Shown: positions 1-9,937, counted from the stretch's first letter. The stretch is 64,000 nucleotides of DNA from Bryopsis sp. KO-2023 (GCA_030272585.1 BSYQ01000013.1:2356001-2420000); one strand, 5' to 3'. A program made the numbers and translations. Notes: a model not told the origin generated them from the letters alone.

Positions 1-1575
1 CTAAAAAGACTTCGAACACCGCTTTTTCTCAGACAATGTTTTTGGGGAAAAAAAACCAAACAAGATTGCCAAGGAGATCCCAGTGATTTTGCCACGTGTT
101 CAACTTCATATGGATAAAACAAAAACAAATCAAGAGCCAACAAAAGAATGGATGGGACAAAGATCTATGTTCTCTGTAATGTCTCGCTGGTGGAGTAGGG
201 GGCATGACAATGAGCCAAGAATAACACACCAAACAAAAAACACCACAAAACTGTGAATATCATCAGAGTTCTGGAGGAACCTGGCAATCCCCACACCACA
301 CAACCATTGCAAGAAAGAGTGCTAAATAATATTTCTTCCCATATTCAATTAGATCGCCAGCACCCCGTTTACGTAAAGGACGACTTAGGGGCGTTTACGT
401 AAAGGACGACTTAGGGGCGATGCTCAACCACAAAGGGGGGCCAGGAAAATTCTGGGTTTTCTTTGTTTTCAAATTGAAAGAGGTATTGTTGTGCTTGCAC
501 AGAAAGTTTTAACGATCCGCTTGCCCGAACATCTTTCTTCACAAGATCATGTGGACGGAGTCCACATGATTTTAATAATTAGTAGATGTTGGAACAAAGT
601 AATTGATTTTCATAGTAATGCAACCAACCAGTAAGGGCTCTTGATTTTGAGGTGGTGAAGAGAATACATCCAGCCCACCAGTAAGTTTGCTTCCCAGCAG
701 TTGCAACAACAGAATTAATTCAATCATTGAAAAGAAAACTGAGCAGAAGTCCGAAAAACCAAAACAATCCTCCGCTTTTTATCGCAAGATTGGGAGCTGA
801 ACGAGACACCAACCTTGGTTCCACCGAGGCTTGGTGAGAATGGATGGTGGGAAAATAGATCCCTGAAGTGGTCTTGTGGTGTGAGATATGAGGACGGCAG
901 CACGTCCAATCGAGAAAACCTTCGGTTGATTGAAAAAAAAAACGAAACGTTTCGAAGGGCCTTGGGGCTCCATCCCCACCAAGATTGGGTCGCGCGCTTG
1001 TGAAGATTTAACCAAGCCCCGACGAAGTCGCACTCGCCACGGAATCGGGGCTGATGGTGTCCCGGAACTTCAGACGTCCCAAGGAAGTGGAGTCTCAGCT
1101 TGTTTGAGTTTGGGAAAAGGGTTTATGTATGTCGCGTTGAGGCAGTCTTGACCAGGTGTGTGTTCTCCAGCACGTCGCGCCGCCAATGGCGGCCCGCCAT
1201 CGACTTCATGAATGCGTGTGTTTTTGATTAAAACGAAAGCCTGTCTTTGTTTGAACAAAACCAAGGGGGTTGCAATATTGCACTCCACCCTGTACAAATA
1301 CCCAAACACTTTCGCCCCCCTCTCATAATGAAAACGCAATTGTGCAATATCGAAAGTACATCGCTGGTAGTACCTCTGCTTCCAAATATATATATATACA
1401 AGCAGAAGGACGCAAATCGCAGATTTGCAAAAGGCGGGTGTACGATTGTCAGATTGTAACAAAAGTTTGTGGTGTTTGGAGCATGACGGGTGTGAATGGT
1501 GGCTTGATGTTGGAAGGGGTCTTGGTTTTATGTTGGATGTAATAAGGGAATGAAAGGATGGAAACATTTGCAAGG
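1..1575. other. Region without a recognisable gene
   Basis: I see no supportable coding region here. Short open frames exist on both strands but have low-complexity composition, no domain motif and no counterpart elsewhere in the window. A 26-bp tandem duplication lies at 366-391 and 392-417. A perfect 7-bp stem hairpin (GCAAATC-GCA-GATTTGC) at 1412-1428 recurs in near-identical form at 33580-33596. Confidence 0.6.
366..417. repeat. 26-bp direct tandem duplication
   Basis: Two adjacent identical copies of a 26-bp unit beginning CGTTTACGTAAAGG. It is probably a replication-slippage duplication in noncoding DNA; no function is implied. Confidence 0.8.
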
Positions 1576-2122
1576 CGAACAATGTTTACAGCACGTCCCA
1601 ATGGGTGTCCCCCCAAAATCCCAAAACCCCAAAAGTCCAATCGCTCAATCTACTTCAACAAAGGTGGAATCCAAGCGACCAGTTGTCAGAAATCTTTGCA
1701 ATAAACGTTCATAGAAAATGTTTACACCCTGCACAGCCTCCAACATAAGGGGAACGCCTGCTCCAAGTTGGTCCTGGACATTCCACTTCTGAACCGTCTT
1801 GTGAGTTATGTCGCCTCACACCCATCTTCTGTGTGAATCTTGTGCGGGTGCTCTGAAACCCCACCCAACCCAAACCCCAAACCCCAATAAAAAACCAAAT
1901 GGAAACACCCCCCCCGTGGTCGGTTTAGGCCGTTGGTATTCATTGTATCGTAGTGCTATCGTGCCTTTGCAAAGAAAACGCAAGAAGATGATAGTGGCGA
2001 ACATCCAACCCAACATCTGGTGATCATCGAACAAAAGCGAGAATAACAAAAACGGTCCCTCGGTCCTTTTTTATCACCGCTTCACAAACACAACGGATCG
2101 ATAAGATTCAGATGGCCCGAAA

Positions 2123-2431
2123 CTAATAGTGGATGGTACCATTGACGGGGTGCTGCATGTGGAAGTAGAGGGTGTTGTAGCGTCGGATCCACATGTCTCG
2201 TATCCTTGCGAGGTCTTGGGCGGTTCGTCCATGTGACATAAGAGAGATGATCATTGATAGAGCGTCAATCATGAGCCGGTCAGTGGTTTCACAGTTGCGA
2301 CGAGCTCGTGCAAGTGTCCGCGGCGAACGTGCATCACGGAGGCGACGTAGAAACGACATGGAGTCGTACATTGTCCACTGGAGGTGTCTGACGGCGTGGG
2401 AGAGGGCAAGCCCAGGCGACGGATCGGACAT
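2123..2431 (-). CDS. Cassette A gene 1: small helical protein of unknown function
   Basis: I do not recognise this 102-residue protein. The frame is open further upstream, but the ATG at 2431 is preferred for two reasons. A TATA-like sequence (TATATAAA on the minus strand, 2519-2526) lies about 90 nt upstream. The paralogue at 24403-24738 begins its conserved block just after its own first methionines. Shared features are a GxALSHAxRxLxW segment, then RDARxP, then LSMIISL, then IRDxWIxRYN, and a C-terminal HPxNG. It is predicted mainly helical, with no signal peptide or membrane segment. It is the leftmost gene of the minus-strand run in cassette A. Conservation of ordered blocks between two diverged copies argues that it is or was a real gene. 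Confidence 0.55.
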   Translation of the reverse strand: MSDPSPGLALSHAVRHLQWTMYDSMSFLRRLRDARSPRTLARARRNCETTDRLMIDALSMIISLMSHGRTAQDLARIRDMWIRRYNTLYFHMQHPVNGTIHY

Positions 2432-2518
2432 CAGCTGAGTTAGCGGCCGGTCTGCTGGTGGTTGATGCGTAGTGGAAGGAAGGGTGGAAATAGGCCTGCA
2501 AGGACACATGAGCAAGGG

Positions 2519-2526
2519 TTTATATA
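2519..2526 (-). promoter_or_regulatory. TATA-like box upstream of cassette A gene 1
   Basis: Minus-strand TATATAAA about 88 nt upstream of the ATG at 2431. The paralogous gene has TATTTAAA (24848-24855) about 110 nt upstream of its ATG. The matching placement supports both starts. Assignment is by motif and spacing only. Confidence 0.45.
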
Positions 2527-2614
2527 GGGTGCAAGGGATATAATCATGAGATTTAATTGTTTTAATGTGTGGTAATATATTATGGATGAGGTGATTGACC
2601 TGAATCATGTGTGA

Positions 2615-2914
2615 TCACGATGTGTGATTGGCGGGGTTACGGTGGCGGACGAGGACGTGGAGGCGATGAATTTGGCTCCGGAGCGCTAGCATGAGGTTGC
2701 GTGCATCGTAGGAGGCGGGTGGCATCGTCTCGGCGATTGCGGTTAGGACGTTGATGATGCGGATCTCTAGGTGACGGCACCTGTGGATGAGCGTTGTTAT
2801 TGCCTCTTCGCCTTGATTGCACGATATAGCAGCACGTAGTTGCCAACGGATTATGCGTGCAAGGGCGACTACGTTGCGTAAGGATTTGATTTCTCTTTGG
2901 TTTTGTGCTTCCAT
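2615..2914 (-). CDS. Cassette A gene 2: 99-residue basic helical protein, function unknown
   Basis: The frame begins MEAQNQREIKSLRN and is rich in Arg, Leu, Ile and Ala. It contains a histidine/arginine-rich stretch (IHRCRHLEIRI) and ends RHRNPANHTS. No domain is recognised. It loosely resembles the short MDRRE-type proteins at 3339-3431 and 25671-25838 in having an N-terminal acidic/basic start followed by a leucine-rich helix, but homology is not established. Another open frame on the same strand (2637-3215) overlaps it. I cannot tell from sequence alone which is translated. No clear counterpart lies at this position in cassette B. Confidence 0.4.
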   Translation of the reverse strand: MEAQNQREIKSLRNVVALARIIRWQLRAAISCNQGEEAITTLIHRCRHLEIRIINVLTAIAETMPPASYDARNLMLALRSQIHRLHVLVRHRNPANHTS

Positions 2915-3215
2915 TGCTGTGGGTTGTCTCTTGATTGTGCGAAAGGGGGGTTTTGTATGTGCTTGCTGTTTTGATAGGTTGAGTCAGGGTCGGACGTGAA
3001 ATGTCAAAGTGTAACGTCATTGCATATGAATAACATACAATGTCATCAACAGAATTTGCATTGCATTGTGGAACAATTAACGACCTGGATTGGGGGGTCA
3101 GAACGCATTTTTCTGCAGCCGCTGCAGGTGTGTCCGGACTATCCGTCGTTGGTGATGGGAACGTGTGAGGTAGTATGAGATGGAGTGATCGACGGCGACG
3201 GGCACGGGGACGCAT
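2637..3215 (-). pseudogene. Cassette A counterpart of the LHLILPH protein, overlapping gene 2
   Basis: This 192-residue frame starts MRPRARRRRS and contains LHLILPHTFPSP and PDTPA. The same block, RPxHRRPLHLILPHPLP and RPDTPT, occurs in the cassette B frame at 25345-25674, and the DNA around both is clearly homologous. Compared with B, cassette A has lost about 100 bp upstream of this block, next to the shared GTTCAGGA-ATATATTACC sequence, so the N-terminal part is missing. Downstream of the shared block the A frame continues through sequence that also encodes gene 2. I treat it as a decayed or shortened copy. Confidence 0.35.
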
Positions 3216-3338
3216 GGGACATCCGTTGTCGCTGGGTGTGGGTAATATATCTCCTGAACGAACAATATCTCTACCTCGTTATATCTTTTATCTCTTTTTT
3301 TTTGTATGAAAAGGGTGATTTGGGGGTGTGGGCTATGT

Positions 3339-3431
3339 TTTTGAGCTCACCGATATGAGGCGCTTTATTTCTCTCATAAGTCTTTGTAGGTCGTAAAAGA
3401 TAAGTATACGTTCTTCCTCGCGTCGATCCAT
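3339..3431 (-). CDS. Cassette A MDRRE mini-protein (short copy)
   Basis: A 31-codon frame starting MDRREEERILIFYDLQRLMR and ending at TAG. The cassette B paralogue at 25671-25838 starts MDRREQERIFLYNDLQSLSR and is 55 residues long. The alignment is continuous for the first ~27 residues. The A copy then stops early, so it is either a truncated pseudogene or a very small protein. It is predicted helical and charged. No function is known. Confidence 0.4.
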
Positions 3432-3854
3432 TGTGTGTATTTTTCACTTCAATGTCTAACCTGGATAATATGATTGCGAGAATGGCGACTTTGGGTTTTT
3501 ATACTGTGTTTTTGCACTGATTTCATATGTCATTATGTTGTCATGAGTGATATATCATTTATTTTATTTTTTGTTTGTAGTGTTGCACACCCATGACCTG
3601 GACGCTTGAAGATGAAAGGAGGAAACCTCGAGTTATATGGTATTTTGTGCCAAAAATCGAAAATCATATGGGCAGAAGCTCTCACAACAGTGTCAGTTGA
3701 ACCCAACGTCCCACTATGTTTGCACCGAAAATATAGTCTTGTATTTGAAGTGTCATTTTGGTTCTCGAACTTGGAGACGCTTCGACTGACGCTTGGTGGC
3801 GATCTTCTCAAGTGGTGGTGGCTGCTCGCGTGTGTCTTTTGCACGGGCTGTGGG

Positions 3855-4374
3855 TTATCCATCGGAGCGTTTCTCCGTGGCGGGCCGCTGCTGTGATGGT
3901 GACTTTATTGTTGGCACTGGGTGACCGACTCGTGGTGCTGATGTCTTGGTAGTGTGATGCGCCGCCGTCGTGGTCAGAGTGGGCACCAGTGTACCATATG
4001 GTGGTGAAGCGGATATCGTGGATGTGGCAGGTGCAGCAAGGTTCTGCGTGGCAGTATGATCACTGGTCGGCGGAGGCTGGCTGACTTCTTTCACGGGCTT
4101 TGGAGATGGTTTTGGCAGCTCCAAGGGTGGCTCGGAGCGCATGGCGCGCTGCAAATTCTGCATCGAAAAGTCGTTTTTCCGGCGTAGTTCCTACATGAAA
4201 CCCAATGTGTTTTTGACAATGTATGAGAACGATCTGATTTGGTGTTTGGCGTGTTTGTTTTATTGTATCACTGTTGCATGTGCACAATTTGTACAGGTTT
4301 ATGTGTGTTACCTTTTCTACTCTTTCCACTTGCTCCAGTGCAGCGATGTCTATGTCGATATCACTCTCTGACAT
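3855..4374 (-). CDS. Cassette A spliced gene: MSESDIDIDI Pro/Thr-rich protein, C-terminally truncated
   Basis: Two exons: 4312-4374 (acidic N-terminus, MSESDIDIDIAALEQVE) and 3855-4190. The 121-bp intron at 4191-4311 runs from GTAACAC to TGTAG. Exon 2 reads ELRRKNDFSMQNLQRAMRS, then a Pro/Thr/Ser-rich tail. The cassette B paralogue has the same intron, in the same phase, between the same residues, with the same GTAACAC donor. That strongly supports genuine splicing. In copy A a TAA appears where B continues with PTARAKDT. The DNA beyond the stop still encodes the B-like tail ending in a KRQSKRLQ-type basic motif, so copy A looks truncated by a nonsense change. Predicted product is 132 residues. 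The basic C-terminus in B suggests nucleic-acid or nuclear association, but this is only inference. Confidence 0.6.
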
Positions 4375-4653
4375 CTTGATATTATGAGGATTGGTTTGTC
4401 TGTTGTTGGTTCAAATAGGTTGAAGCTTGTTCGGATTAGTGGATGTTGGTGTGTGTCGCATTTAGATGTCATTTAAATTCCAATGTAACTCCATTTTTTA
4501 AAGACAAACAAACAACCAAACATCAAATCAGATCATGGTGGAGACTTGCCGGTCGTGTATTAAAATAATGACCTTCAGTCAGCATTCTCACAGAAAAAGT
4601 TGCATTACAGTAATCCATGTAATTGTCGAGAACACAACGTGTCGAAACACATA

Positions 4654-4735
4654 CAAACAAACAAACGAACAAAACAAACAAAAAAGAAACAAAAAAGAAA
4701 CAAACAAACAAACAAACAAACAGGAACGAACAAAC
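4654..4735. repeat. AAAC-type microsatellite
   Basis: An imperfect CAAA/AAAC tetranucleotide tract just beyond the stop of the cassette A coiled-coil gene. Cassette B carries a different, much longer CCAAA tract in the equivalent place (27451-27900). Confidence 0.8.
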
Positions 4736-4910
4736 AGGGTCGCCAAACGCATTTAAAGCTAGGAAAGCTTAGTTTGCGCGATGACGGAATATCCAATAAA
4801 ACATCCCTACAAACAAATAAATATCCAAATAATAATATAATACTGAAACCACACCCACCCCTCCCAAACTCTCTCTGAACGGAACCCTTTACATCACCCC
4901 CCGAAACTGT

Positions 4911-5369
4911 TTAGAATGCGTCAGGAAAAGAAAAGGCAAGATCTTCACCATCTGTATCGTAAATATCATCATCGTTTTTGTTCAAGAAACGTGCAGTTCG
5001 TTCATGCAACTCGTGGATCTGTGCTGCGAGTTCCTTTTCCTCGATATCGGTCTTGATGTCATGGCTTGTAGGAGTATGCGTGGTAGCGTCATTCTGCGGA
5101 ATCGCCATTTTGTGCGCTCGTTCAATACTGTCATGTTGGTAAGGTGTATTGACCGTGCTGATGGCCGCCATCCGCTTCACACTTGCCACAAACGCTGACA
5201 TGGCTGGTTTCCTCTTTCTTTTTTTCTCCTCATTGCGTACTGTGCCAGCTATCTTGTGCAGAGCGGCTTCGAGCTCATCCACTCGTTCTTGCAAGCGCGC
5301 AGCATGTGTTTCTAAGTTTTTGATCCTGTTGCGCGTGGACTTGTCGTCAATAAGGGTAATACTGGTCAT
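4911..5369 (-). CDS. Cassette A coiled-coil protein (F-type)
   Basis: A 152-residue protein starting MTSITLIDDKSTRNRIKNLE. Residues ~10-45 form a heptad-rich coiled coil (NLETHAARLQERVDELEAAL). Then comes a lysine/arginine cluster (EEKKRKRKP) like a nuclear localisation signal, a middle with YQHDSIERAHKMA, and an acidic helix ending DGEDLAFSFP. The cassette B paralogue (27932-28381) aligns along its full length without gaps in these blocks. Differences are spread through the protein, as expected for two copies kept as coding. It probably forms dimers or oligomers in the nucleus; this is inferred from composition. No known family is recognised. Confidence 0.65.
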   Translation of the reverse strand: MTSITLIDDKSTRNRIKNLETHAARLQERVDELEAALHKIAGTVRNEEKKRKRKPAMSAFVASVKRMAAISTVNTPYQHDSIERAHKMAIPQNDATTHTPTSHDIKTDIEEKELAAQIHELHERTARFLNKNDDDIYDTDGEDLAFSFPDAF

Positions 5370-5544
5370 CTTTGTTGCACCTCCGAAAAATGTTTTTCAG
5401 AGTCAGAGCGTCGTCGTTTTAAAGTTTTGGGGTGTGATGGGATTGAAGGGACCTATGTTCTTTCACAGGTGGCGATAAGAAATTGTGGTAATAGTGGTAT
5501 GTGATGATTGCATATTATTGCATAGTGTGGTGATGATCAGCGGC

Positions 5545-6765
5545 TTCAACTGAGCCGCTTGAACTGAGCCGTTTCAACGCGTTGTGTTGTAAACCAAATG
5601 TTGAAATGTGATGGTGAATGTTGAATCCAGGCGGCTGGTGATCAGCGCCACAACCAGTTTTCTGAGCCGCTTCAACTGAGCCGCCACAATATGGTTGCTC
5701 AGCCGCTTCAACTCAGCCGCCGTGAACCACCAGATCACCTTACCACAATCCAAAAGAAAAAAAAAAAACTCTGTTGCAGCGGCTGAATCCAGGCGGCTGG
5801 TGATCATCGCCACAACCAGTTTTTTCAGCCGCTTGAACTCAGCCGCTTGAACGCGTTGTGTTGTAAACCAAATGTTGAAATTTTATGGTGACGGCGGCTG
5901 AATCCAGGCGGCTGATGATCAGCGCCACAACCAGTTTTTTCAGCCGCTTGAACTCAGCCGCTTGAACGCGTTGTGTTGTAAACCAAATGTTGAAATTTTA
6001 TGGTGACGGCGGCTGAATCCAGGCGGGTGATGATCAGCGCCACAACCAGTTTTTTCAGCCGCTTGACCTCAGCCGCTTGATCGCGTTGTGTTGTAAACCA
6101 AATGTTGAAATTTTATGGTGACGACGGCTGAATCCGCGTTGTGTTGTTAGACGTTTGCGAAATGTGATGGTGACAGCGGCTGAGTCGAAGCGGCTGAGAA
6201 AACTGGTTGTGGCGCTGGTTGTGTTGTAAACCAAATGTTGAAATGTGATGGTGACGGCGGCTGAGTTGAAGCGGATGGTGAACACGTTGTGTTGTTAGAC
6301 GTTTGCGGAATGTGATGGTGACGGCGGCTGAGTTGAAGCGGCTGAGAAAGCTGGTTGTGGCGCTGATCACCAGCCGCCTGGATTCAGCCGCTTGAACGCG
6401 TTGTGTTGTTAGACGTTTGCGGAATGTGATGGTGACGGCGGCTGAGCTGAAGCGGCTGAGAAAGCTGGTTGTGGCGCTGATCACCAGCCGCCTGGATTCA
6501 GCCGCTTGAACGCGTTGTGTTGTTAGACGTTTGCGAAATGTGATGGTGACGGCGGCTGAGCTGAAGCGGCTGAGAAAGCTGGTTGTGGCGCTGATCACCA
6601 GCCGCCTGGATTCAGCCACTTGGACGCGTTGTTATTGTTGTAAACCAAATGTTGAAATGTGATGGTGACGGCGGCTGAGTTGAAGCGGCTCAGAAAACTG
6701 GTTGTGGCGCTGATCACCAGCCGCCTGGCCTGAGCCGCTGCAACGCGTTGCGTTGTAAAACGTTT
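5545..6765. repeat. Satellite array of GCGGCTG-paired repeats (cassette A)
   Basis: Tandem units with a period of about 115 bp. The conserved CGCGTT starts at 5853, 5968 and 6082. Each unit carries two motif pairs: CAGCCGC-N7-CAGCCGC and, facing it, GCGGCTG-N7-GCGGCTG. Between them lies a segment reading ATCAGCGCCACAACCAG. Further right the units appear in inverted form. The array occupies the space between the coiled-coil gene and the zinc-domain gene, exactly as in cassette B. Open frames across it are repeat artefacts. Confidence 0.85.
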
Positions 6766-6869
6766 GCGAAATATGATGGTTAAATTCCATGACGTAACAC
6801 TGCAACACTCTGTTTTTTTCCTTTTTTTTTTACAAAAAGTATTTTATGTTTGTCCATACAATCATCCAT

Positions 6870-7865
6870 CTACCCTCTTTCCGCGTACCACCATTCACCA
6901 TGATAATCCGTTGGCATTTCATCAAAATCTGTTGCCCTTTCGGTGGGAATATGTTTTTTCCTGCCCATGTCTACGTATGCCTCTGCTATCTTGTCACAAA
7001 TGTGACGTGCAGCGCAAGCGTCCCCTGCTATATGACAGACGTGGCATGGTCTGTTGTTATCAGAAACTGGTCCTCGTATGTCCGATGGGATAAAGATCTT
7101 TCCAACCCTTGGCCTTCCCCCCCCTTCTGCCATTGCAAGCGATTTCAAAACCCACCATTTATCAATACACGATTCTTTATTGCATATGCTATGTTTTGTG
7201 CAAAACCTATTCGTAAGGACGTGCCATTTTTTTTTTTTTTTGCATAAGAAGCACGTCGATGGCGATTTTTCCACTGGGTACGTCAGGGGTTGTGACCTCA
7301 CCGACGAACCGTGCTGCCGACTCTGCGGAAACGGCCCTTTGATTCTTGTACCCCGGCGTCTGTTGAGAGGGTTTGGACGGGGTGGCGGCTGGCTCAACAG
7401 CCCAGCTGTCGGTGGCGGCTGGTTCAGCCCAATCGGAAGCGGGGACTGGTTGAGTTCAGGCGGAAGTGGTGGCTGGTCCAACAGCCCAGTTGACGATGGC
7501 GGCAGTGCCTCCTGCTCGAAGGTGGAGCGCTGCTGACCAGCCGCCTGGCCTGAGCCGCTGGGTGTTGTATGTTCCGTTTCCACGTTCGGTCCCCCGCCAT
7601 TGTCGCTTCCTGTTTCACCGCTGGGTGCACCGCCCCCCCCGCCACTCTCAATCTCTGTTGCTGCGAATCCATCCACCTCCGTCTCCTCCACTGTCTCTGG
7701 TACTGCGAATTCATCCACCTCCGTCTCCTCCACTGTCTCTGATACTCCTGTGGCATTGACTATTGACTGAATTATCGCCAGCTTTTGCTGTGCACTTCTG
7801 AGCTCTTCTTTGAGCACACGGTTCTCTTGTTCGAGCTGAGCGATTTTTTCGTCGCGGGGATCCAT
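6870..7865 (-). CDS. Cassette A zinc-domain protein (G-type) with N-terminal leucine zipper
   Basis: The ATG at 7865 gives a 331-residue protein. The frame is open further upstream, but the cassette B copy starts at the equivalent methionine (MDPRD). Residues 1-35 are a short coiled coil (KIAQLEQENRVLKEELRSAQ). The middle is acidic, then Gly/Pro/Gln-rich with repeated SQPPP/NQPPP motifs. From about residue 205 there is a Cys/His domain with CFLC, then CTKHSIC, then CIDKWWVLKSL, then PCHVC, ending in the very conserved DFDEMPTDYHGEWWY. The spacing CxxC-x13-CxxHxxC-...-CxxC suggests zinc binding. A related pattern occurs at the C-terminus of the third ORF of chromovirus element 2. It is divergently transcribed from the gene at 8109. 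Function unknown. Confidence 0.65.
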   Translation of the reverse strand: MDPRDEKIAQLEQENRVLKEELRSAQQKLAIIQSIVNATGVSETVEETEVDEFAVPETVEETEVDGFAATEIESGGGGGAPSGETGSDNGGGPNVETEHTTPSGSGQAAGQQRSTFEQEALPPSSTGLLDQPPLPPELNQSPLPIGLNQPPPTAGLLSQPPPRPNPLNRRRGTRIKGPFPQSRQHGSSVRSQPLTYPVEKSPSTCFLCKKKKKWHVLTNRFCTKHSICNKESCIDKWWVLKSLAMAEGGGRPRVGKIFIPSDIRGPVSDNNRPCHVCHIAGDACAARHICDKIAEAYVDMGRKKHIPTERATDFDEMPTDYHGEWWYAERG

Positions 7866-8108
7866 TTGCGCCACACTACTGAGTCCATTCGTGGTTTCGC
7901 TTAGGTTTATTCGTTTAATGCGCGCGACTGTCCTATCTGATGGGATTGATGTATTCTTTCGTGATGTGATGTTGTGTTGCTGGGGTAAAATCAGATTGGG
8001 ACGTTCTGTCTGTGGCGTCATTTCCTTGCGGAACGTTGTTTTAAAAGGGATTCGGTGTTGGCTTTGGTATTTTTTTTGTTGGTGCGTATGGAACGTTGAG
8101 ATAACAAA
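7866..8108. promoter_or_regulatory. Divergent promoter region between cassette A G and H genes
   Basis: A 243-bp gap separates the two start codons. Blocks shared with the cassette B interval (32297-32517) include TTAGGTTTATTCGTTT, an ATTGATGT-TTCTTTCGTG block, a GGGACGTT block and an A/T-rich TTTAAA-G-GATT-GGTGTTG block close to the plus-strand ATG. Conservation of noncoding blocks between diverged copies suggests a shared bidirectional promoter. Confidence 0.45.
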
Positions 8109-8645
8109 ATGCCTCCAAGGAAGTCCACGCAAGCTGAGGAGTTGGCGAGTCTGAGGGCGGCGCTTGAGCCGCTGATGGCTCGAATCACTGGGTATGAGGA
8201 AGCTGAAAAGGCCTGGGTGTCAGAGAAGAAAGCGCTAGAGAGTCGCATCGCAGCACTTCAAAAAGAAAAAATGGAAGTGAGTAAAGTTGCTCAAGCTGTC
8301 AAAGGGGAAAGGGATTCGGTGGTGGAAGAAGTCCTGGAGATAGTGAAAACTTCTGTCGCTGGGATGAGCGCGAGTCTTCGTAAGTTCCAATCTGAGTGTA
8401 GTTTGACGAATGAAAAGGATGTCAAGAAAAGGAAAGTGGTCGACAGTGGTAGAAACGACGGTAAAGAGAAGCGGGTTGCGGTGGAGAGAAAGAAAGTGGT
8501 GGACAATGACAGGAACGAAACAAAAGAGAAGCGTGTTCCAGTGGAGAGGAAAAAAGCTCCTGATTGTGAGAGGAACGAAGGCAAAGAGAAGCGGATGGTG
8601 GCGGAAAAAAAAAGGGGGGTGCTGGTGGTGATAAAAACGAGATAA
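8109..8645 (+). CDS. Cassette A coiled-coil/KEKR-repeat protein (H-type)
   Basis: A 178-residue protein starting MPPRKSTQAEELASLRAALE. Residues 8-100 are largely coiled coil with heptads. After residue ~105 come three imperfect ~20-residue repeats built on GRN-(D/E)-(G/T)-KEKR...ERKK, making a strongly basic tail. The cassette B paralogue (32518-32931) matches throughout the first ~100 residues, including STQAEEL-SLRAALEP-MARITGYE, but has only about one tail repeat. This is the only plus-strand gene of the cassette and is divergent from the zinc-domain gene. The basic tail and coiled coil suggest a nuclear or nucleic-acid-associated oligomer; this is inference. Confidence 0.65.
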   Translation: MPPRKSTQAEELASLRAALEPLMARITGYEEAEKAWVSEKKALESRIAALQKEKMEVSKVAQAVKGERDSVVEEVLEIVKTSVAGMSASLRKFQSECSLTNEKDVKKRKVVDSGRNDGKEKRVAVERKKVVDNDRNETKEKRVPVERKKAPDCERNEGKEKRMVAEKKRGVLVVIKTR

Positions 8646-8654
8646 GAGAGAATT

Positions 8655-8925
8655 GGGAGGCGTTCGCAAGGCAATCTGGTTGATTGTTTATGTTGCATGT
8701 TGCAAGGGGGGGTGTTTTTTTGATGGTTTATGTTGCATGTTGCAAGGGGGGGCGTTTTTTTGTTTCTGTATTTGTAAAACAAAGGCTTTCGTTTTAAGCA
8801 AACCAGTTAAGAGAGCATTGGGAGGCGTTTGCAAGGCATTTTGGTTTATGTTGCATGTTGCAGAGGGGGGGTGTTTTGTTGTTTTTCTGTATTTGTAAAA
8901 CAAAGGCTTTCATTTTAACCAAACC
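8655..8925. repeat. Short direct repeats with G-tracts
   Basis: The sequence GTTTATGTTGCATGTTGCA followed by a G-tract and a T-tract appears three times (around 8687, 8726 and 8843). TTGTAAAACAAAGGCTTTC follows two of them. This marks the right edge of cassette A; no gene is seen. Confidence 0.65.
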
Positions 8926-8928
8926 AAA

Positions 8929-8977
<49 letters not shown>
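8929..8977. repeat. TC/AC dinucleotide microsatellite
   Basis: A (TC)n tract passes directly into an (AC)n tract. Simple sequence with no coding potential. Confidence 0.95.
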
Positions 8978-9139
8978 ATGTTTCGGAATCCGCATATCAC
9001 TTAATCAATATTACATGCGTAGAAGCCAAATATTACATGCGTAGAAGCCAAAAACAACAAAGAAATATGAAATTACAAAAATATCACACCAAACCAAAGA
9101 ATGGTTACTACCCAGCCGCCATCAAATCCCTATATGTCT

Positions 9140-9925
9140 CGCGTGTTGAAATATGTTCGGTCCTTCTAGCGTTGAAACGAAAGCGCTATTTTGGAAGAGA
9201 AGCGTCGTTCTTTATCCACATTTCGATATGCTTTATATAAAATGTGTCGCACTTCTGTATCGAAATCGCCATGCGCTTTCCATGCAATCTCCGAACCCTC
9301 CAATTCTTGGTATATCCTCTTTGTAACTCTATCGTGGAAGAATCGTCGCTCTTTTCTACTTTTTTTATTTGCTCCATGTACTGTAATACGCAAATCTTTC
9401 GCGCTGCTTTAGGATCGCTCGTCTTTTTTTTCGCCTACCTTATTTTCGTCTCCACAGATGGGCACGAAAATAAAGCAGTGCGAAAATAAAGCAAACGCGT
9501 GATTGGGTATAATCTGTAGTTACAAACTTGCGTACCTGAATAGCCTTGGTTTTTCCGCCTGCTTTATTTTCGTTCCTGCTCTTTTTTCGCCTACCTTATT
9601 TTTCGTGCTTTGGTCCGCGCGCGAAAATAAAGCAGCGCGAAAAGATTTGCGTATTACAGTAATATGTATCGAAATTCCCACATGCTTCACGTGTTCAAAT
9701 ATGTTTGGTCCTTCAAGCGCGAAAACGAAAGAACGAATGGAGCTAATATTCCCTCTGCGAACCCTCCAATTCTTGGTATATCCTCTTTTTCAAACTCTAT
9801 CGTGGAAGAATCGTCGTTCTTTATCCACATTTCGATATCCTTTATATAATATGTGTCGCACTTCCGTATCGAAATCTCCATGTGCTTTCGTCGTTTTATC
9901 CACATTTTCTATATGCTCCATCTAA
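9140..9925. repeat. Duplicated ~200-bp segment flanking a MITE, Helitron-proximal
   Basis: Two diverged copies of one segment lie at about 9140-9378 and 9662-9925. Shared blocks include AACCCTCCAATTCTTGGTAT, CTATCGTGGAAGAATCGTCG, CGTTCTTTATCCACATTTCG and ATGTGTCGCACTTC-GTATCG. A MITE (9381-9659) separates them. Because this lies just downstream of the Helitron gene in its own direction, it may belong to the Helitron 3' region, but I could not identify a CTRR end. Confidence 0.5.
9381..9659. mobile_element. Small inverted-repeat DNA transposon (MITE), TA target duplication
   Basis: A 279-bp element with ~31-bp terminal inverted repeats beginning CTGTAATACGCAAATCTTTC and ending in the complement, with one single-base indel between the arms. 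TA dinucleotides flank it at 9379-9380 and 9660-9661. The interior has further inverted segments built on GCGAAAATAAAGCA. There is no coding capacity. The TA duplication fits Tc1/mariner-type or similar transposases; the superfamily is not resolved. Confidence 0.7.
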
Positions 9926-9937
9926 TATTTTGTGTAT

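Noticed and set aside
1070-1582. 170-codon minus-strand frame left of cassette A
   Set aside because: It spans a TA-rich tract and hairpin, has no recognisable motif and no counterpart beside cassette B.
5545-6765. CRISPR-like array
   Set aside because: Units are ~115 bp and contiguous, with no short repeat/unique spacer alternation. The genome is eukaryotic and no cas genes are present.
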